Of a stretch of 64,000 nt of DNA, positions 25,416 through 35,500 are shown piece after piece. Positions within the stretch are counted from its first letter, which is position 1. Every line of letters begins with the position of its first letter. Under the pieces are notes generated by a model. It saw only the letters and a list, made by a program, of their open reading frames with translations. It ran no database searches and had not been told where the DNA came from. Both the position numbers and the translations under genes were made by a program. Source of the stretch: Gordonia phthalatica (GTDB lineage: Bacteria > Actinomycetota > Actinomycetes > Mycobacteriales > Mycobacteriaceae); assembly GCF_001305675.1 (NCBI RefSeq), contig NZ_CP011853.1, positions 124,001 through 188,000 on the forward strand. Direction: 5' to 3'.

Positions 25416-25832
25416 ATGTCATTTCAGGATCAACCCACGCACAATTTCGACAACAGCAATCCGCATGTGCAGCGCCCCTTCGGCCCTGACGGCGGTCAGG
25501 TGCCGAATGGTCAGTACCCGCCGCAGCAGCCGCAGCAGCCGCAGTACGCGCCGAAAGCTCCGCTCCTCGTTCCGGGGGTTCCCAAGGCGGAACGCGTTAT
25601 CGCCCTGATCGCGGCTCTGATCATCGTCGTGGGAAACACGATCTTCTTCCTCGTCAACGCCAACGCCAGCGCCGGCGACGGCAGCGAGCTCTCCGCCGTA
25701 CAGGTGACACAGTTGAACACTGAGACAATATCGCTGCTGATCGCGCACTCGGTCGGTGTCACGGCTCTCGCGTACGCGGTGATCCTCGTGCTCCGCTTGA
25801 CGGGTCGATCACCGGGGAAGAACTCTCTGTAG
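25416..25832 (+). CDS. Small membrane protein with Pro/Gln-rich N-terminus
   Basis: A 138-aa protein. About the first 50 residues are Asn/Gln/Pro/Gly-rich (QYPPQQPQQPQ), then two transmembrane helices (residues about 60-82 and 108-128) joined by a polar loop, and a short basic tail. GAAGGA precedes the ATG, 12 bases after the lipoprotein stop, so both are likely one operon, closed by the strong hairpin at 25844. It may help place or sense the lipoprotein; function unknown. Confidence 0.75.
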   Translation: MSFQDQPTHNFDNSNPHVQRPFGPDGGQVPNGQYPPQQPQQPQYAPKAPLLVPGVPKAERVIALIAALIIVVGNTIFFLVNANASAGDGSELSAVQVTQLNTETISLLIAHSVGVTALAYAVILVLRLTGRSPGKNSL

Positions 25833-25843
25833 AAGACGAGAGA

Positions 25844-25876
25844 AAGGACCCCGAGCCATGAGTGCTCGGGGTCCTT
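25844..25876. terminator. Hairpin terminator
   Basis: AAGGACCCCGAGC (25844-25856) pairs perfectly with GCTCGGGGTCCTT (25864-25876), with a 7-base loop, 11 bases after the membrane-protein stop. Confidence 0.8.
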
Positions 25877-26262
25877 CGATCTGTTCGGTCGTACCATCGG
25901 ATCGATCCATGGCACCGCCTCCATGAGATCGTCGCGCACCTCGAACGGCTCGACGCCTTTCTCGACGCTCACAGTGCGTCGGGCAGAATGTCGCTGGCAC
26001 TCCGACTCTTGGTTCTGTTTGGCGTCGAATTGAGGATTCCGGGACGGGTGGGCGCCCCTGACTCCCACTCTTCTTCGGGAGCGTTTGAAGGGGTCGCACC
26101 CCTGTGAAACCCGCACAAGGAGATCCTGGCGTCCCTCGAGGTCGGCGTCTCCAACGGGATACGAATAGCCAGATCGGTTACAACGCGTTTCAATGCGTCG
26201 AGTCACGAGACGACGCACCCTGATTCTCCACAGAGGGTGCTAATCCTCCTCCCTCGAGGTGA

Positions 26263-26296
26263 GTGCCGCCCCGAGTCCACAGAGACGGGGCGGCAC
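26263..26296. terminator. Hairpin terminator
   Basis: GTGCCGCCCCG (26263-26273) pairs perfectly with CGGGGCGGCAC (26286-26296), with a 12-base loop. It lies downstream of the minus-strand lipoprotein gene ending at 26323. Confidence 0.75.
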
Positions 26297-26322
26297 ACGA
26301 GGAAAGGAGGAGAGACCGCGCT

Positions 26323-26919
26323 CTACATACCCATCGTCTCCAGTTCGCCGTTCGAGATGTACTTGAAGCCGGCATCGTCGACGAAGAAGCCGTACTCCTT
26401 GTCAGCGGTCACGCACAGCACGGAACGATCGTCGGTGGCGGCACAGACGAACTCACGGTTCTCCGTTCTCAGGGTTGCACCACGGCGAGCGTCGATGACG
26501 TAGCTGTCGATGCTCTCGCCGGTCGCTTTCTCCAGGTCGTCGAGGCTCATGTCACTCGCGCCGTCTGTGTTGCGCCAGCACGCCTTACCGCTGTTCCGGC
26601 GGACTTTGATGATCGCGTTCACCGTCGCATCCTCCGGGTTCTTCATACAGGTGTACGCCTCGTCGACTCCCGTCGTCGGCACCGACTTCGGCTGAACGCG
26701 CATGCACGACAGCGACCCGCTGTCGGCGGCGTCGCTCATGCACAGGATGTTCTTCGACGGCGTCACGAACATCTCCATCGACTTCGCGCCCGACGCCATG
26801 TCCGCGACGGTAGAGATTCGGGCCGGCCAATCGACGTCCGGCTTGGCGCCGGACGAACACGCCGTCAGACCCGCGAGCGCCGCCGCGAGCGCGGCGAGCA
26901 GGATGATGGTCTTTTTCAT
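26323..26919 (-). CDS. Cys-rich lipoprotein of unknown function (paralog B, distant)
   Basis: A 198-aa lipoprotein with lipobox GLTAC and a short linker, then a domain with VTPSKNILCMS, LSCMRVQPK and REFVCAATDDRSVLCVTADKEYGFF. The pattern of SxxIxC strands, a mid-domain CW and a C-terminal pair of cysteines followed by GFF resembles paralogs A and C, though overall identity is low. GGAGGGAA lies just before the ATG. It is extracellular and lipid-anchored by inference; role unknown. Confidence 0.78.
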   Translation of the reverse strand: MKKTIILLAALAAALAGLTACSSGAKPDVDWPARISTVADMASGAKSMEMFVTPSKNILCMSDAADSGSLSCMRVQPKSVPTTGVDEAYTCMKNPEDATVNAIIKVRRNSGKACWRNTDGASDMSLDDLEKATGESIDSYVIDARRGATLRTENREFVCAATDDRSVLCVTADKEYGFFVDDAGFKYISNGELETMGM

Positions 26920-27022
26920 TGATTCCCTCCGAAATGTCGTGTATCCACGTACGCATTAGCTGTGAATAGGCGACGTGAATTACATGGTTTCTATAACGAA
27001 TGTCGGGTGCCACCCCACCGCT

Positions 27023-27616
27023 TTACGGGGCTTGCGGGGACCAGCGACCGTTACTGAGATAGAGAAACGCCTGCTTGCTCGCGAACCATCCGGTCTGTTC
27101 GTCCTCTGTCGTGCACGTGACGCCCGTGTACTCCATCCGGCAGGTGATCGGCCCCATCTTCGACGACAGGATTGCGGTGCCGCCGTAGCCGAGATTCGGT
27201 GTGGTCGGCGGAATGAAACCCCATTGCGCGGACCACCAACAGGGGCCCTTGTCACCGAGGAGACCGATCGTGTTCGGCACCGGGTAGTGCTCGCTGTCGC
27301 ACGATTGGGCGTTCGGAGTGTTCTCCGGCATCGTTTTCACGGTCACGGCTGTGACAGAGCATCCGGTCGCGTCGTCGCCGCCCTGGCAGTAGATCGCTCC
27401 TGACGGGGATCGGAACCCTCGAACTCGTTTCGGCGGCTGACTCGTGGGTTCGGCCGGCCGTGAGGTCGTACTCATCGGTGCCGGAGTACCGGTCGCGGTC
27501 TCGGTGACGGTGATGACTGCGGGAGCCGTGGTCGGTGTGGCATCGTTCGCCGCACCGCATCCCGAAAGAGCAAGAGCCGCAGCGGCTCCCGCGACCATCA
27601 CTCGTTTGTATCTCAT
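27023..27616 (-). CDS. Cys-rich lipoprotein of unknown function (paralog C)
   Basis: A 197-aa lipoprotein starting MRYKRVM, with lipobox LALSGC, a Thr/Pro/Ser linker (TVTETATGTPAPM) and a domain with GFRSPSGAIYC, QSCDSEHY, GPCWWSAQWG, GPITCRMEYTGVTC and GWFASKQAF. These match paralog A block for block, down to the MRYKR start and TVTET linker, so they arose by duplication. I chose the ATG at 27616 because it gives the normal signal peptide; the frame is open to 27673. It is divergent from paralog A and tandem with paralog B. Confidence 0.8.
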   Translation of the reverse strand: MRYKRVMVAGAAAALALSGCGAANDATPTTAPAVITVTETATGTPAPMSTTSRPAEPTSQPPKRVRGFRSPSGAIYCQGGDDATGCSVTAVTVKTMPENTPNAQSCDSEHYPVPNTIGLLGDKGPCWWSAQWGFIPPTTPNLGYGGTAILSSKMGPITCRMEYTGVTCTTEDEQTGWFASKQAFLYLSNGRWSPQAP

Positions 27617-27680
27617 GCGAATGACCTTGTCGTAACGACGGCGACTGTTCAACATCGAGTCATTCGGTCGCATGACGGGA

Positions 27681-28742
27681 TCACATCCGGGGGAGTAGAA
27701 GGTGCTTGCGCCACGAGAGAATCTCGGATGGCGAGGAGTACGTGATCCCGTCGTTCACCGGATTCAGAGCCTTGAGCATGTCCCCGAACATGTTTTGCTC
27801 GACCGCGATGACAATCGTTTCAGGGCCGTTGATGAAGGCGTACCCGTTGCCGACACCGACCGTTCCGTCGACGACGACCACGATGATCCCTCGAACGGGC
27901 GAGTTCAGCATCGATGCCTCCCACCGCAGGGTGTCGACTGACCTCGCGCGGTGACCGCCGTCGTCGAAGTCCGCGACGAACACGCCATTGGCGACGCTCG
28001 TGTTCCCCGACCACCGCTTCGTGTCGACCATGAACAACCCCAGGGTCGGGTGGAAGATCAGGTGATCGATGTTCGCTCGAACATTCTCGTTCTCGTAGAT
28101 CTCGATGTCGTGCGCCACCTCCCAGCCAGGGCCGAGGGCGTTGAGCATAAGACCGACCTTCTCCTCGGCGGCCGCTCCGATCAGCCACGGTTTCGCGTGG
28201 TCGGGAACCTGCTGTTCGTTCCCGCTTCTCGCCGCCTCGATGATCGGGCCTACGGTTCGGAACACGGGGGAGTGGTCGGTGCCGGCGGCGGGAATGCCGC
28301 GCCGCTTCATGTAGGCGGCACCCGCGATACCGACCGCGCCGCCGGCGCCGATCTTGTGCTTGTTCGTGAAGACGGCGATACCGTAAGCACCGCCGACGAT
28401 GACGCCACCGACGACCAGCACGAACAGGAAACTGATGATGAGGAGCGAGATCATCGCGGCCATGAGCGGCTGAGTGGAGGGGTTCTCGGTACCTCCGAGT
28501 GCGGCGAAGACGATGGTGACGACGAGGAACACAAGCCAGGCCACGATGGCCCACTTGACGTAGGAGAGTACGGATCGCCCCGACTTCTCGAGGGGTGCGG
28601 GCTGGGGGATGAGGATTCCCCTGGTCTCGGCGACGGCTCGGCCGTACGCCGCCCACGCCCCGACCGCGGGGTGGCCGAGGACATGCGTACCGCTGGGGTG
28701 GATGTAATCCGCAGGAGGGTTGGGCACCACGACTTTCCGCAT
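27681..28742 (-). CDS. Membrane protein with NERD (nuclease-related) domain
   Basis: A 353-aa protein. Two transmembrane helices (about residues 62-82 and 92-125) are followed by a NERD domain (about 185-310): GAAAEEKVGLMLNALG, ANIDHLIFHPTLGLFMVDTK and W in KRWSG, with the D...(E/D)xK nuclease-like residues visible. NERD domains are thought to act in DNA or RNA processing, but biochemical roles are mostly unknown. The domain would face the cytoplasm. It is in tandem behind no partner; the next gene on the same strand is lipoprotein C, 65 bases away. Confidence 0.82.
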   Translation of the reverse strand: MRKVVVPNPPADYIHPSGTHVLGHPAVGAWAAYGRAVAETRGILIPQPAPLEKSGRSVLSYVKWAIVAWLVFLVVTIVFAALGGTENPSTQPLMAAMISLLIISFLFVLVVGGVIVGGAYGIAVFTNKHKIGAGGAVGIAGAAYMKRRGIPAAGTDHSPVFRTVGPIIEAARSGNEQQVPDHAKPWLIGAAAEEKVGLMLNALGPGWEVAHDIEIYENENVRANIDHLIFHPTLGLFMVDTKRWSGNTSVANGVFVADFDDGGHRARSVDTLRWEASMLNSPVRGIIVVVVDGTVGVGNGYAFINGPETIVIAVEQNMFGDMLKALNPVNDGITYSSPSEILSWRKHLLLPRM

Positions 28743-29322
28743 AGTTGCCGATTATGCGGGATAGGCGTCCTAACTCTGGCCATCGGGTCATTCGGATAGC
28801 CGACTCGATCCGTCGATGAGGGTGATGCCAGAGGAGACCTATGCATGGTTCTCGGCTCCGCTACATCAATCACAGACGGAATTCGAAATCGCATGATGTA
28901 GATCAAAACGAAGGCGATGTATGTTGAGCCCGCGTAAACGGGGAGGTAGATCTCGGGCTCCGAGCCGTCGGCCACGACGACCTCAACTACGACCTGACGT
29001 AACCGGAACTCTCGACCTCTGAGGAGCAAAGTTCAGGTCGCACTCCAGGGCAATGAGTATTCCCGAGGGTAGACACAGCACCGTCAACCCGGAGGGATCA
29101 GCGACACCCAAACCCACAGTCAGGCCACCCGGCGAAGAATCGTCTCGTCCTTGTCCTACGCTGTTCTGGTTCGAGGGGAATGATGGGGAGTTCGTGCGAC
29201 ATCTGGCAGAAATGGGTGTACGGCCTTAGCTCCACCACTGCTGATGTCGGTAGGCCCGCCGGCACGTACATTTGTCAGGTGCACGGGCCGCGATTCCGGT
29301 GGCCCCTCGGCGAAGGAGCCCT
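28743..29322. other. 580-base intergenic region
   Basis: It separates the divergent NERD and lipoprotein genes. It contains the repeat element at 28787-28806 and is less GC-rich than its surroundings. No frame here has a credible start, domain or codon pattern, and no tRNA-like fold was seen. Confidence 0.55.
28787..28806. repeat. 20-bp intergenic element, copy 2
   Basis: GTCATTCGGATAGCCGACTC, 45 bases upstream of the NERD gene (which reads away on the minus strand), matches 24721-24740 at 17 of 20 positions. Confidence 0.4.
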
Positions 29323-30024
29323 ATGAGCAGATTCGCGACCCGACTCGGCACCGCGCTGCTGGCGGCGACCGCGATCACGGCGCTCGCCACGGGATGCAGC
29401 AGCGACTCCGGAGGCCACAGCGCCGTCGACCTGGTGCTGACGCAGAGCGAACTGCCCGACGGATTCACCGTCGCCAAGCTCGGCAAGGACGAGTTGGCTC
29501 AGGTCACCGATCAACTCCACGACTCCACCAAGAACGTCGAGACGAAGCCTGCGAAGTGCGCGGCACCCGGATCGATGGTCAGCTCGATCGACGCGAAGAC
29601 CACGGGCGTCATGGCGGCGACCTCGGCGAAGTTCGCGATCAGCCAATCGGTGCAGCCGGTGGATCAGGTGGACGGCGGCGTCGACCTCGCGAAGACCCGC
29701 GACCGGGTCACGGGCAAGTGCGCTCAGGTGCACGTCACCGTGACGAGCGGTCCCATCAAGGGCGCGGAGATCGACGTCCGCCACACGATCGTCAACGCCT
29801 CCGACATCGACGACGCCGATCAGCTGCTGGTGGTCGAGAGCACCAGCCACACGGTCAACGGCGCCAAGAGCGGCACGAAGGACTTGATCGTCGGCACCGC
29901 GGTCACCAGCGGCTTCGTCATCACCGTCGAGATGACCGCCGCCGAGGACTCCTCCGGGCCGTTGGACCGCGACCTCTTCACCACCGTTCTGGGGCGCGCC
30001 GTCGAGAAGGCCGCTCGAGCCTGA
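29323..30024 (+). CDS. Lipoprotein of unknown function, first of a tandem pair
   Basis: A 233-aa lipoprotein with lipobox LATGC after a short signal peptide. The domain begins VLTQSELPDGFTVAKLGKDE and ends in a helix, in the manner of the many LpqN-like or sensor-domain lipoproteins of mycobacteria (ligand-binding beta-sheet fold), but I cannot assign a named family. The next gene shares the layout, including LxxxxLPxGxxV, AxxCxxPxS, a DKT/QxxxGG middle and VxGFAxVxG-like strand, so the two are paralogs. AAGGAG precedes the ATG. Confidence 0.8.
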   Translation: MSRFATRLGTALLAATAITALATGCSSDSGGHSAVDLVLTQSELPDGFTVAKLGKDELAQVTDQLHDSTKNVETKPAKCAAPGSMVSSIDAKTTGVMAATSAKFAISQSVQPVDQVDGGVDLAKTRDRVTGKCAQVHVTVTSGPIKGAEIDVRHTIVNASDIDDADQLLVVESTSHTVNGAKSGTKDLIVGTAVTSGFVITVEMTAAEDSSGPLDRDLFTTVLGRAVEKAARA

Positions 30025-30107
30025 CCCCGTATCGGGGCACCGGTGTCCGTTCGGGAACACCCGTCCGTCAGGATTGTGCCGTCGAATAGTGAGAGGGGCT
30101 CAGTCCT

Positions 30108-30830
30108 GTGAAGACGATGAAGAGGGTCGCGGGTGCGACCGCAACCGTGGGTGCGGCACTGCTGCTGGTGACGGGGTGCAACTCCAACGGCGCCGATGTG
30201 AACGGAGCCGAGTCCTCGGCCCCGACCGTGGACAAGGCCAAGATCCCGACGCTGATGCTCGGCAAGGCCGACCTGCCCGCCGGATACCAGCTGATGGAGG
30301 TGCCGAAGGACAAGGCGCAGGAACTGGCCGACAGCATGACGACGTCGGCCAAGAACGCCACCGTGACGCCCTCGCACTGCCACCAGGTGAGCGCGTACCC
30401 GTCGAGCGTCAAGGCGGATGAGCTCGGCACCACGGTCGCGATGAAGACGACGTCCATGCTGGTCGAGACCGTGGGTGTGGTCGACCAGGACCTGGAGAAG
30501 ATCCGGAAGAACGCGAGCGGCGACTGCTCCAAGCTGACGATCCAGATCAACGACGGTCCGGCCGCAGGTGCCGAGGCGAAGGCGGACGTCACCGTGCTCG
30601 ACGGCCCGAAGACGGAGGCCGACGAGGCCGTGGTCCTGCAGCAGAAGATGGCGATCAAGATGAACGGCACCACGACCAAGACCACGACGGTCGTCGGCTT
30701 CGCCAAGGTGAACGGCTACCTCGTCAGCGTCCAGACCAGCGATGCCGCGCCCGGCGGCTCGCCGGATCTGGCGGCCTTCAACAGCTTCTTCACCAAGGCG
30801 ATCGACAAGGTCGCGTCGAAGACGTCGTAG
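30108..30830 (+). CDS. Lipoprotein of unknown function, second of a tandem pair
   Basis: A 240-aa lipoprotein: signal peptide with lipobox LVTGC, an acidic Asn/Gly/Ser linker, then LMLGKADLPAGYQLMEVPKD, which parallels the first lipoprotein (LTQSELPDGFTVAKLGKD). Other shared features are a single early Cys after Thr/Lys-rich sequence, a second Cys near residue 143, and a Thr-rich strand (TTTKTTTVVGFAKVNGYLV). It lies 83 bases downstream of its paralog and ends at a 22-bp perfect hairpin. Extracellular ligand binding is inference. Confidence 0.8.
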   Translation: MKTMKRVAGATATVGAALLLVTGCNSNGADVNGAESSAPTVDKAKIPTLMLGKADLPAGYQLMEVPKDKAQELADSMTTSAKNATVTPSHCHQVSAYPSSVKADELGTTVAMKTTSMLVETVGVVDQDLEKIRKNASGDCSKLTIQINDGPAAGAEAKADVTVLDGPKTEADEAVVLQQKMAIKMNGTTTKTTTVVGFAKVNGYLVSVQTSDAAPGGSPDLAAFNSFFTKAIDKVASKTS

Positions 30831-30848
30831 CGCCGACTCGATCGCAAG

Positions 30849-30895
30849 ATTTCGGCCCCCGAATCCATCTGAGAGATGGATTCGGGGGCCGAAAT
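30849..30895. terminator. Very strong bidirectional hairpin
   Basis: A perfect 22-bp stem: 30849-30870 pairs with 30874-30895 around the loop GAG. It lies between the convergent lipoprotein and gdhA genes. Confidence 0.88.
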
Positions 30896-30913
30896 TCGTG
30901 TGTTCTTCGCGAC

Positions 30914-32257
30914 CTAGATGACGCCCAGTGCGCTCATGGCGTCGGCGACCTTCACGAAGCCGGCGACGTTGGCGCCCAGGATGTAGTTGCCCGGCTCGTC
31001 GTACTCGTCGGCGGTGGTCAGGCAGTTGTGGTGCAGGGTCCGCATGATGTCGCTCAGGCGGTTCTCGGCGTACTGGAAGCTCCAGGAGTCACGCGAGGCG
31101 TTCTGCTGCATCTCCAGCGCGGAGGTGGCCACACCGCCGGCGTTGGCGGCCTTGCCCGGGGCGAAGCCGACGCCCGCGGTCTGCAGGACCTTGATGGCCT
31201 CCGGGGTGGTGGGCATGTTGGCGCCCTCGGCGACGATCTTGCAGCCGTTCTTGACGAGCGCCTCGGCGTCGTTCTCGTCGAGCTCGTTCTGCGTGGCGCA
31301 GGGGAGCGCGATGTCGGCCGGGACGTGCCACAGGGTGCCCTCGGTGACGAGGCGGGTGCCGTTGCCGCGGAGCTCCACGTACTCGCTCAGGCGAGCACGA
31401 CGGACCTGCTTGACCTCCTTGAGGACGTCGAGGTCGATGCCCTTCTCGTCGACGACGTAGCCGGAGGAGTCCGAGCATGCGATCACGGTGCCGCCGAGCT
31501 GGTGGATCTTCTCGATGGCGTAGGTCGCGACGTTGCCCGAACCGGAGACGAGGACCTTCTTGCCGTCGAAGCTGTCGCCCTTGGCCTTCAGCATCTCGTC
31601 GACGAAGAAGACGGCGCCGTAGCCGGTGGCCTCGGGACGCACCTGCGAGCCGCCCCACGACAGGCCCTTGCCGGTCAGGACGCCCGACTCGTAGCGGTTG
31701 GTGATGCGCTTGTACTGGCCGAACAGGTAGCCGATCTCGCGGCCGCCGACGCCGATGTCACCGGCGGGGACGTCGGTGTACTCACCGATGTGGCGGTACA
31801 GCTCGGTCATGAACGACTGGCAGAAGCGCATGACCTCGCGGTCGCTGCGGCCCTTGGGGTCGAAGTCCGAGCCGCCCTTGCCGCCGCCGATGGGCAGGCC
31901 GGTGAGGGCGTTCTTGAAGATCTGCTCGAAGCCGAGGAACTTGACGATCGACAGGTTCACCGACGGGTGGAAGCGCAGGCCGCCCTTGTACGGGCCGAGC
32001 GCGGAGTTGAACTCGACGCGGAAGCCGCGGTTGATCTGAACCTGACCCGAATCGTCGATCCACGGCACGCGGAAGATGATCTGGCGCTCCGGCTCGCACA
32101 TGCGAGTCAGGATGTCCCGGTACTCGGGGTGCTTGAGCATGACGGGGCTCAGGGACTCGAAGACTTCCTGAACGGCCTGGTGGAACTCGGGCTCACCCGG
32201 ATTGCGATGGATCACCGTGTCGTAGCAACCCTGCAGATCGCTGTCCCATGCAGTCAT
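30914..32257 (-). CDS. gdhA: NADP-specific glutamate dehydrogenase
   Basis: A 447-aa hexameric-type glutamate dehydrogenase: GGLRFHPSVNLSIVKFLGFEQ (substrate lysine region), GGGKGGSDFDPKG with the catalytic lysine, PAGDIGVGGREIGY, and a Rossmann domain with SGSGNVATYA. It joins ammonia to 2-oxoglutarate with NADPH to give glutamate. The ATG at 32257 has GGGAGAA upstream and starts MTAWDSDLQ; a GTG at 32272 is less likely. It is monocistronic. The biosynthetic gltB gene lies 30 kb away in the same window, so both ammonia-assimilation routes are present. Confidence 0.95.
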   Translation of the reverse strand: MTAWDSDLQGCYDTVIHRNPGEPEFHQAVQEVFESLSPVMLKHPEYRDILTRMCEPERQIIFRVPWIDDSGQVQINRGFRVEFNSALGPYKGGLRFHPSVNLSIVKFLGFEQIFKNALTGLPIGGGKGGSDFDPKGRSDREVMRFCQSFMTELYRHIGEYTDVPAGDIGVGGREIGYLFGQYKRITNRYESGVLTGKGLSWGGSQVRPEATGYGAVFFVDEMLKAKGDSFDGKKVLVSGSGNVATYAIEKIHQLGGTVIACSDSSGYVVDEKGIDLDVLKEVKQVRRARLSEYVELRGNGTRLVTEGTLWHVPADIALPCATQNELDENDAEALVKNGCKIVAEGANMPTTPEAIKVLQTAGVGFAPGKAANAGGVATSALEMQQNASRDSWSFQYAENRLSDIMRTLHHNCLTTADEYDEPGNYILGANVAGFVKVADAMSALGVI

Positions 32258-32510
32258 GTGTTGTTCTCCCAACTGGCGCGCAGCACGAGCTGGGCTCTGC
32301 GCACACCAACAAAATTTCGGTCCACTGGGCCAATTCCGGAGTCAACTGTATCGGCGCTGCCGGTCGAGAATGAAACCGCAGTCCCACTTTGTGGGTTTGA
32401 CCACGCTGTCAGGCAGTCCGGGCCAGCGGGGAGAGATGCCCGTTACGTACCGGATCGAGGGGCCTGCCGTCTGAACGGGTGAACGCCTTCGGGCGACCGC
32501 CGCGACCTCG

Positions 32511-32516
32511 GATAAT
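32511..32516 (+). promoter_or_regulatory. Probable -10 element of a leaderless gene
   Basis: GATAAT lies 8 bases before the GTG at 32525, and there is no Shine-Dalgarno. The transcript would start at or next to the start codon. No clear -35 is seen. Confidence 0.5.
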
Positions 32517-32524
32517 CTCTCACT

Positions 32525-35500
32525 GTGACCACGCTGCCGCCGGAGAGCGAGTTCGGTCCGGCGCTCGCGAATCTGTTCCGCCAAGCCGGTAAACCGACGC
32601 TGCGCAAAGCATCCGAGAGCCTGTCCGGCCGCGGCCGCCCGGAAGTGACCCAGCAGCGGATCAGCGACTGGCGCAACGGCAGGCACGTCCCCCGCGATTT
32701 CGCGACCGTCGAGCCGCTGATCATGTGGCTCAACCTGCGGGCGCTGGACGCCGGGGCCGACGACCTGCTGTCGATGCCGCAGTGGCGGGAGCTCTGGCGG
32801 CGACATCACGAACCGGTCCAGCGGATCGAGACGCCGTTCGTGGGACTGGCGTCGATGCGGGCCGACGACCGCGACCTCTACTTCGGGCGCGACGACACCG
32901 TCGCCGCACTGGTGGCACTCCTGGAACGCGCCCGAGACTCCGAGACCGGCCGCATCGTCGTGGTCACCGGGGTGTCGGGGGCGGGGAAGTCGTCGCTGCT
33001 CGGCGCAGGACTCGCCGGCGCCGACGAGCCGTGGAACACGCCGATCGCGGTGCGGGCCGGGGCAGGCGAGCCGACGGTGCCGTCGGGCACTCCGCTGGTG
33101 GTCGTCGATCAGTTCGAGGAGATCTTCGCGCTCGACGAGACCGCGCGCCGCGGTGTCCTGGCCCGGCTGTCGGAGATCTCCGACGCCGGCAGTGTGGTCG
33201 TGCTCGGCATCCGCGCCGACTTCTTCGGGCAGTGCGTCGAGTACCCGGTGCTCGCGAAGGCGTGGCAGGACCGCTCGATGATCGTCTCGGAGATGTCCGA
33301 CGAGCAGCTCCGCTCCGCCATCACCGGCCCCGTGGCGCTGGCCGGCGGGAAGATCGACGACGGCCTCGCCGACCTGATGATCGACGACCTGCACCAGGAG
33401 TCGTCGGAGGGCGACCGCGCCGGACACCTTCCGCTCCTGGCCCACGCCCTGCGCGTGATGTGGTCGCGGCGGTCCGGCAATCGGCTGACCGTCGCCGCCT
33501 ACCGCGAGTCCGGCGGCATCACGTCGGCGCTCGCCGAGACCGCGGAGGCCACATGGGCGGCCCTCGACCCCGCCGACCAGGACGAGGCGCGCGCCGTCCT
33601 GCTGGCCCTGGTGCAGTTCGGGCCGCGCCGCGCCCCGATGCGCGCCTCCGTGTCGCCGACGGACCTGCGCGACCGGTTCTCGCCGTCGGTGATGCGCATC
33701 GTCGACGCCTTCTCCGACGCCCGCCTCCTGACCGTCAGCTCGGACTCGGTCACCTTCATCCACGACGCCGTCATGTCGTCCTGGCCGCGGATGGCCGACT
33801 GGATCGCCGCCGACGCGGACCTCCTGCAGTGGCGGCAGCAGCTCGCCGACGACGCCGACGCCTGGAACCGCAACGATCACCGTCCCGACTACCTGTACAG
33901 CGGCGGTCGTCTGGAGACCGCCCTCGCGAACCGGGCCGGGCTCGGGCAGCACCGGCAGGTCCTGCTGCCCGCCGGCTCCGCGACCTTCCTCGACGCTGCG
34001 GAACAGCAGCAGGTGCGGCGGAGACGGCTGCGCATCGGCGCCATTCTCGCCGTGGTCCTGCTGGCGGTGGCCGCCGTGGTCACCGCCGTCATCGCGATGG
34101 GCCAGTCGGCCGACCTGGCCCGACAGCGCAATGCGGCCGAGCGGACGGCCGTCATGTCCAGCATCGACGGCCTGGTGAACTCCGATCCGTCGCTGGCCGC
34201 ACGGCTCCTCTCGGTCGCCGACAAGCACTATCCGGACGACAGCCGGGTCCGCAGCGGAATCCTCGCGTCGTACATGTCGCCGCTGGCGCGCTCGCTGAAC
34301 GGGCACGACGGCGCCGTGTACGACGTCGTCTTCTCCCGCGACGGTCGACTCCTCGCCACCGCGGGCAACGACCGCACCGTCCGCATCTGGGAACGCGCCG
34401 TCGGCCGGCCGCGACCGTTCGCCCCGGTCGCGACGCTCCGCGGCTTCACCACCTTCGTCACATCGGTGACCTTCGACGCGTCGGCTCGGCTGCTCGCGGC
34501 GGCGAGCGGTGACGGCACGGTGCGCGTGTGGAGCCTGGCCGACCGCCGCGCGCCCCGACAGATCGCGACCCTCCACCCCGGCGAGGGTGCGGCCTACCTG
34601 ACCCGCTTCAGCCCCAGCGGCAGGCATCTCGCGACCAGCTCGGACGACGGCACCGTCGTCGTGTATCGCACCGACGGCGACAAGCCGCCGGTCCAGACCG
34701 CGGTCCTGCGCGGCCACTCGGGTCCGGTCCGCACACTGGCGTTCAATTCCGCGGGCACCGTCCTGGCGACCGGCGGCGAGGACCAGACGGTCCGGCTGTG
34801 GGGCGACGCCGACTCGGACACCCCGCGCCCGGTAGGCGCGCCGCTCACCGGATTCCCGAGCATCACCCACGCCCTGGCGTTCCTGCCGGGCGACCGGGTG
34901 CTGGCCGTCACCGGCGACAGCGCCAACGTCCAACTGTGGAACGTCGCCGATCCGGCGGCTCCGAAGCCCGAGGACACCGCGCTGCCGGGCGTGACCGCCG
35001 GGTCGTGGTCCATCGCAGCCAACCCCGAGCAGCCGCTCCTCGCGCGCGCCGGGTTCGACGGCGTCATCCACGTGTGGAACACGTCGACCGCATCGGGACC
35101 GCTGCCGCTGTGGGACCTGCAGCGGTCGCCGGAACTCGGCGCCACCCGCATGATGAGCACCTCCTTCAGCCCCGACGGGCAGGAGCTGGCGGTGGGACGA
35201 TCCGACGGCGGCATCGACATCTGGACCATCCCGTCCGGCCTGTTGCCCGACCGCGGCGCCCTGATCAGCGGCGTCGACGTGGACGGCACCGGCACCAAAC
35301 TGGTGACCGTCGGCGCCGACGCCCGTATGAACGTGTGGACCGACCACGACGGCACCTGGCGTCGACGGTCGAGCATCGGCATCGAGAGCCGCGCCAACAA
35401 CCGGCCCCGGGTGGCGATCACCACCGACGGCACGCTGGTCGCGACCGCCAACAACAACGGCGGGCTCGTCGAACTGTGGGATGTCGCCGACCCGGAGCAC

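Larger units (their letters stand above)
25833..26322. other. Intergenic region bounded by two terminators
   Basis: It holds only the hairpins at 25844-25876 and 26263-26296. Frames in the 390 bases between them lack ribosome sites and domain patterns; I see no gene or RNA there. Confidence 0.6.

Noticed and set aside
25877..26262. Open minus-strand frame in the region between terminators
   Set aside because: No ribosome site, no domain pattern, and the frame crosses a strong terminator.
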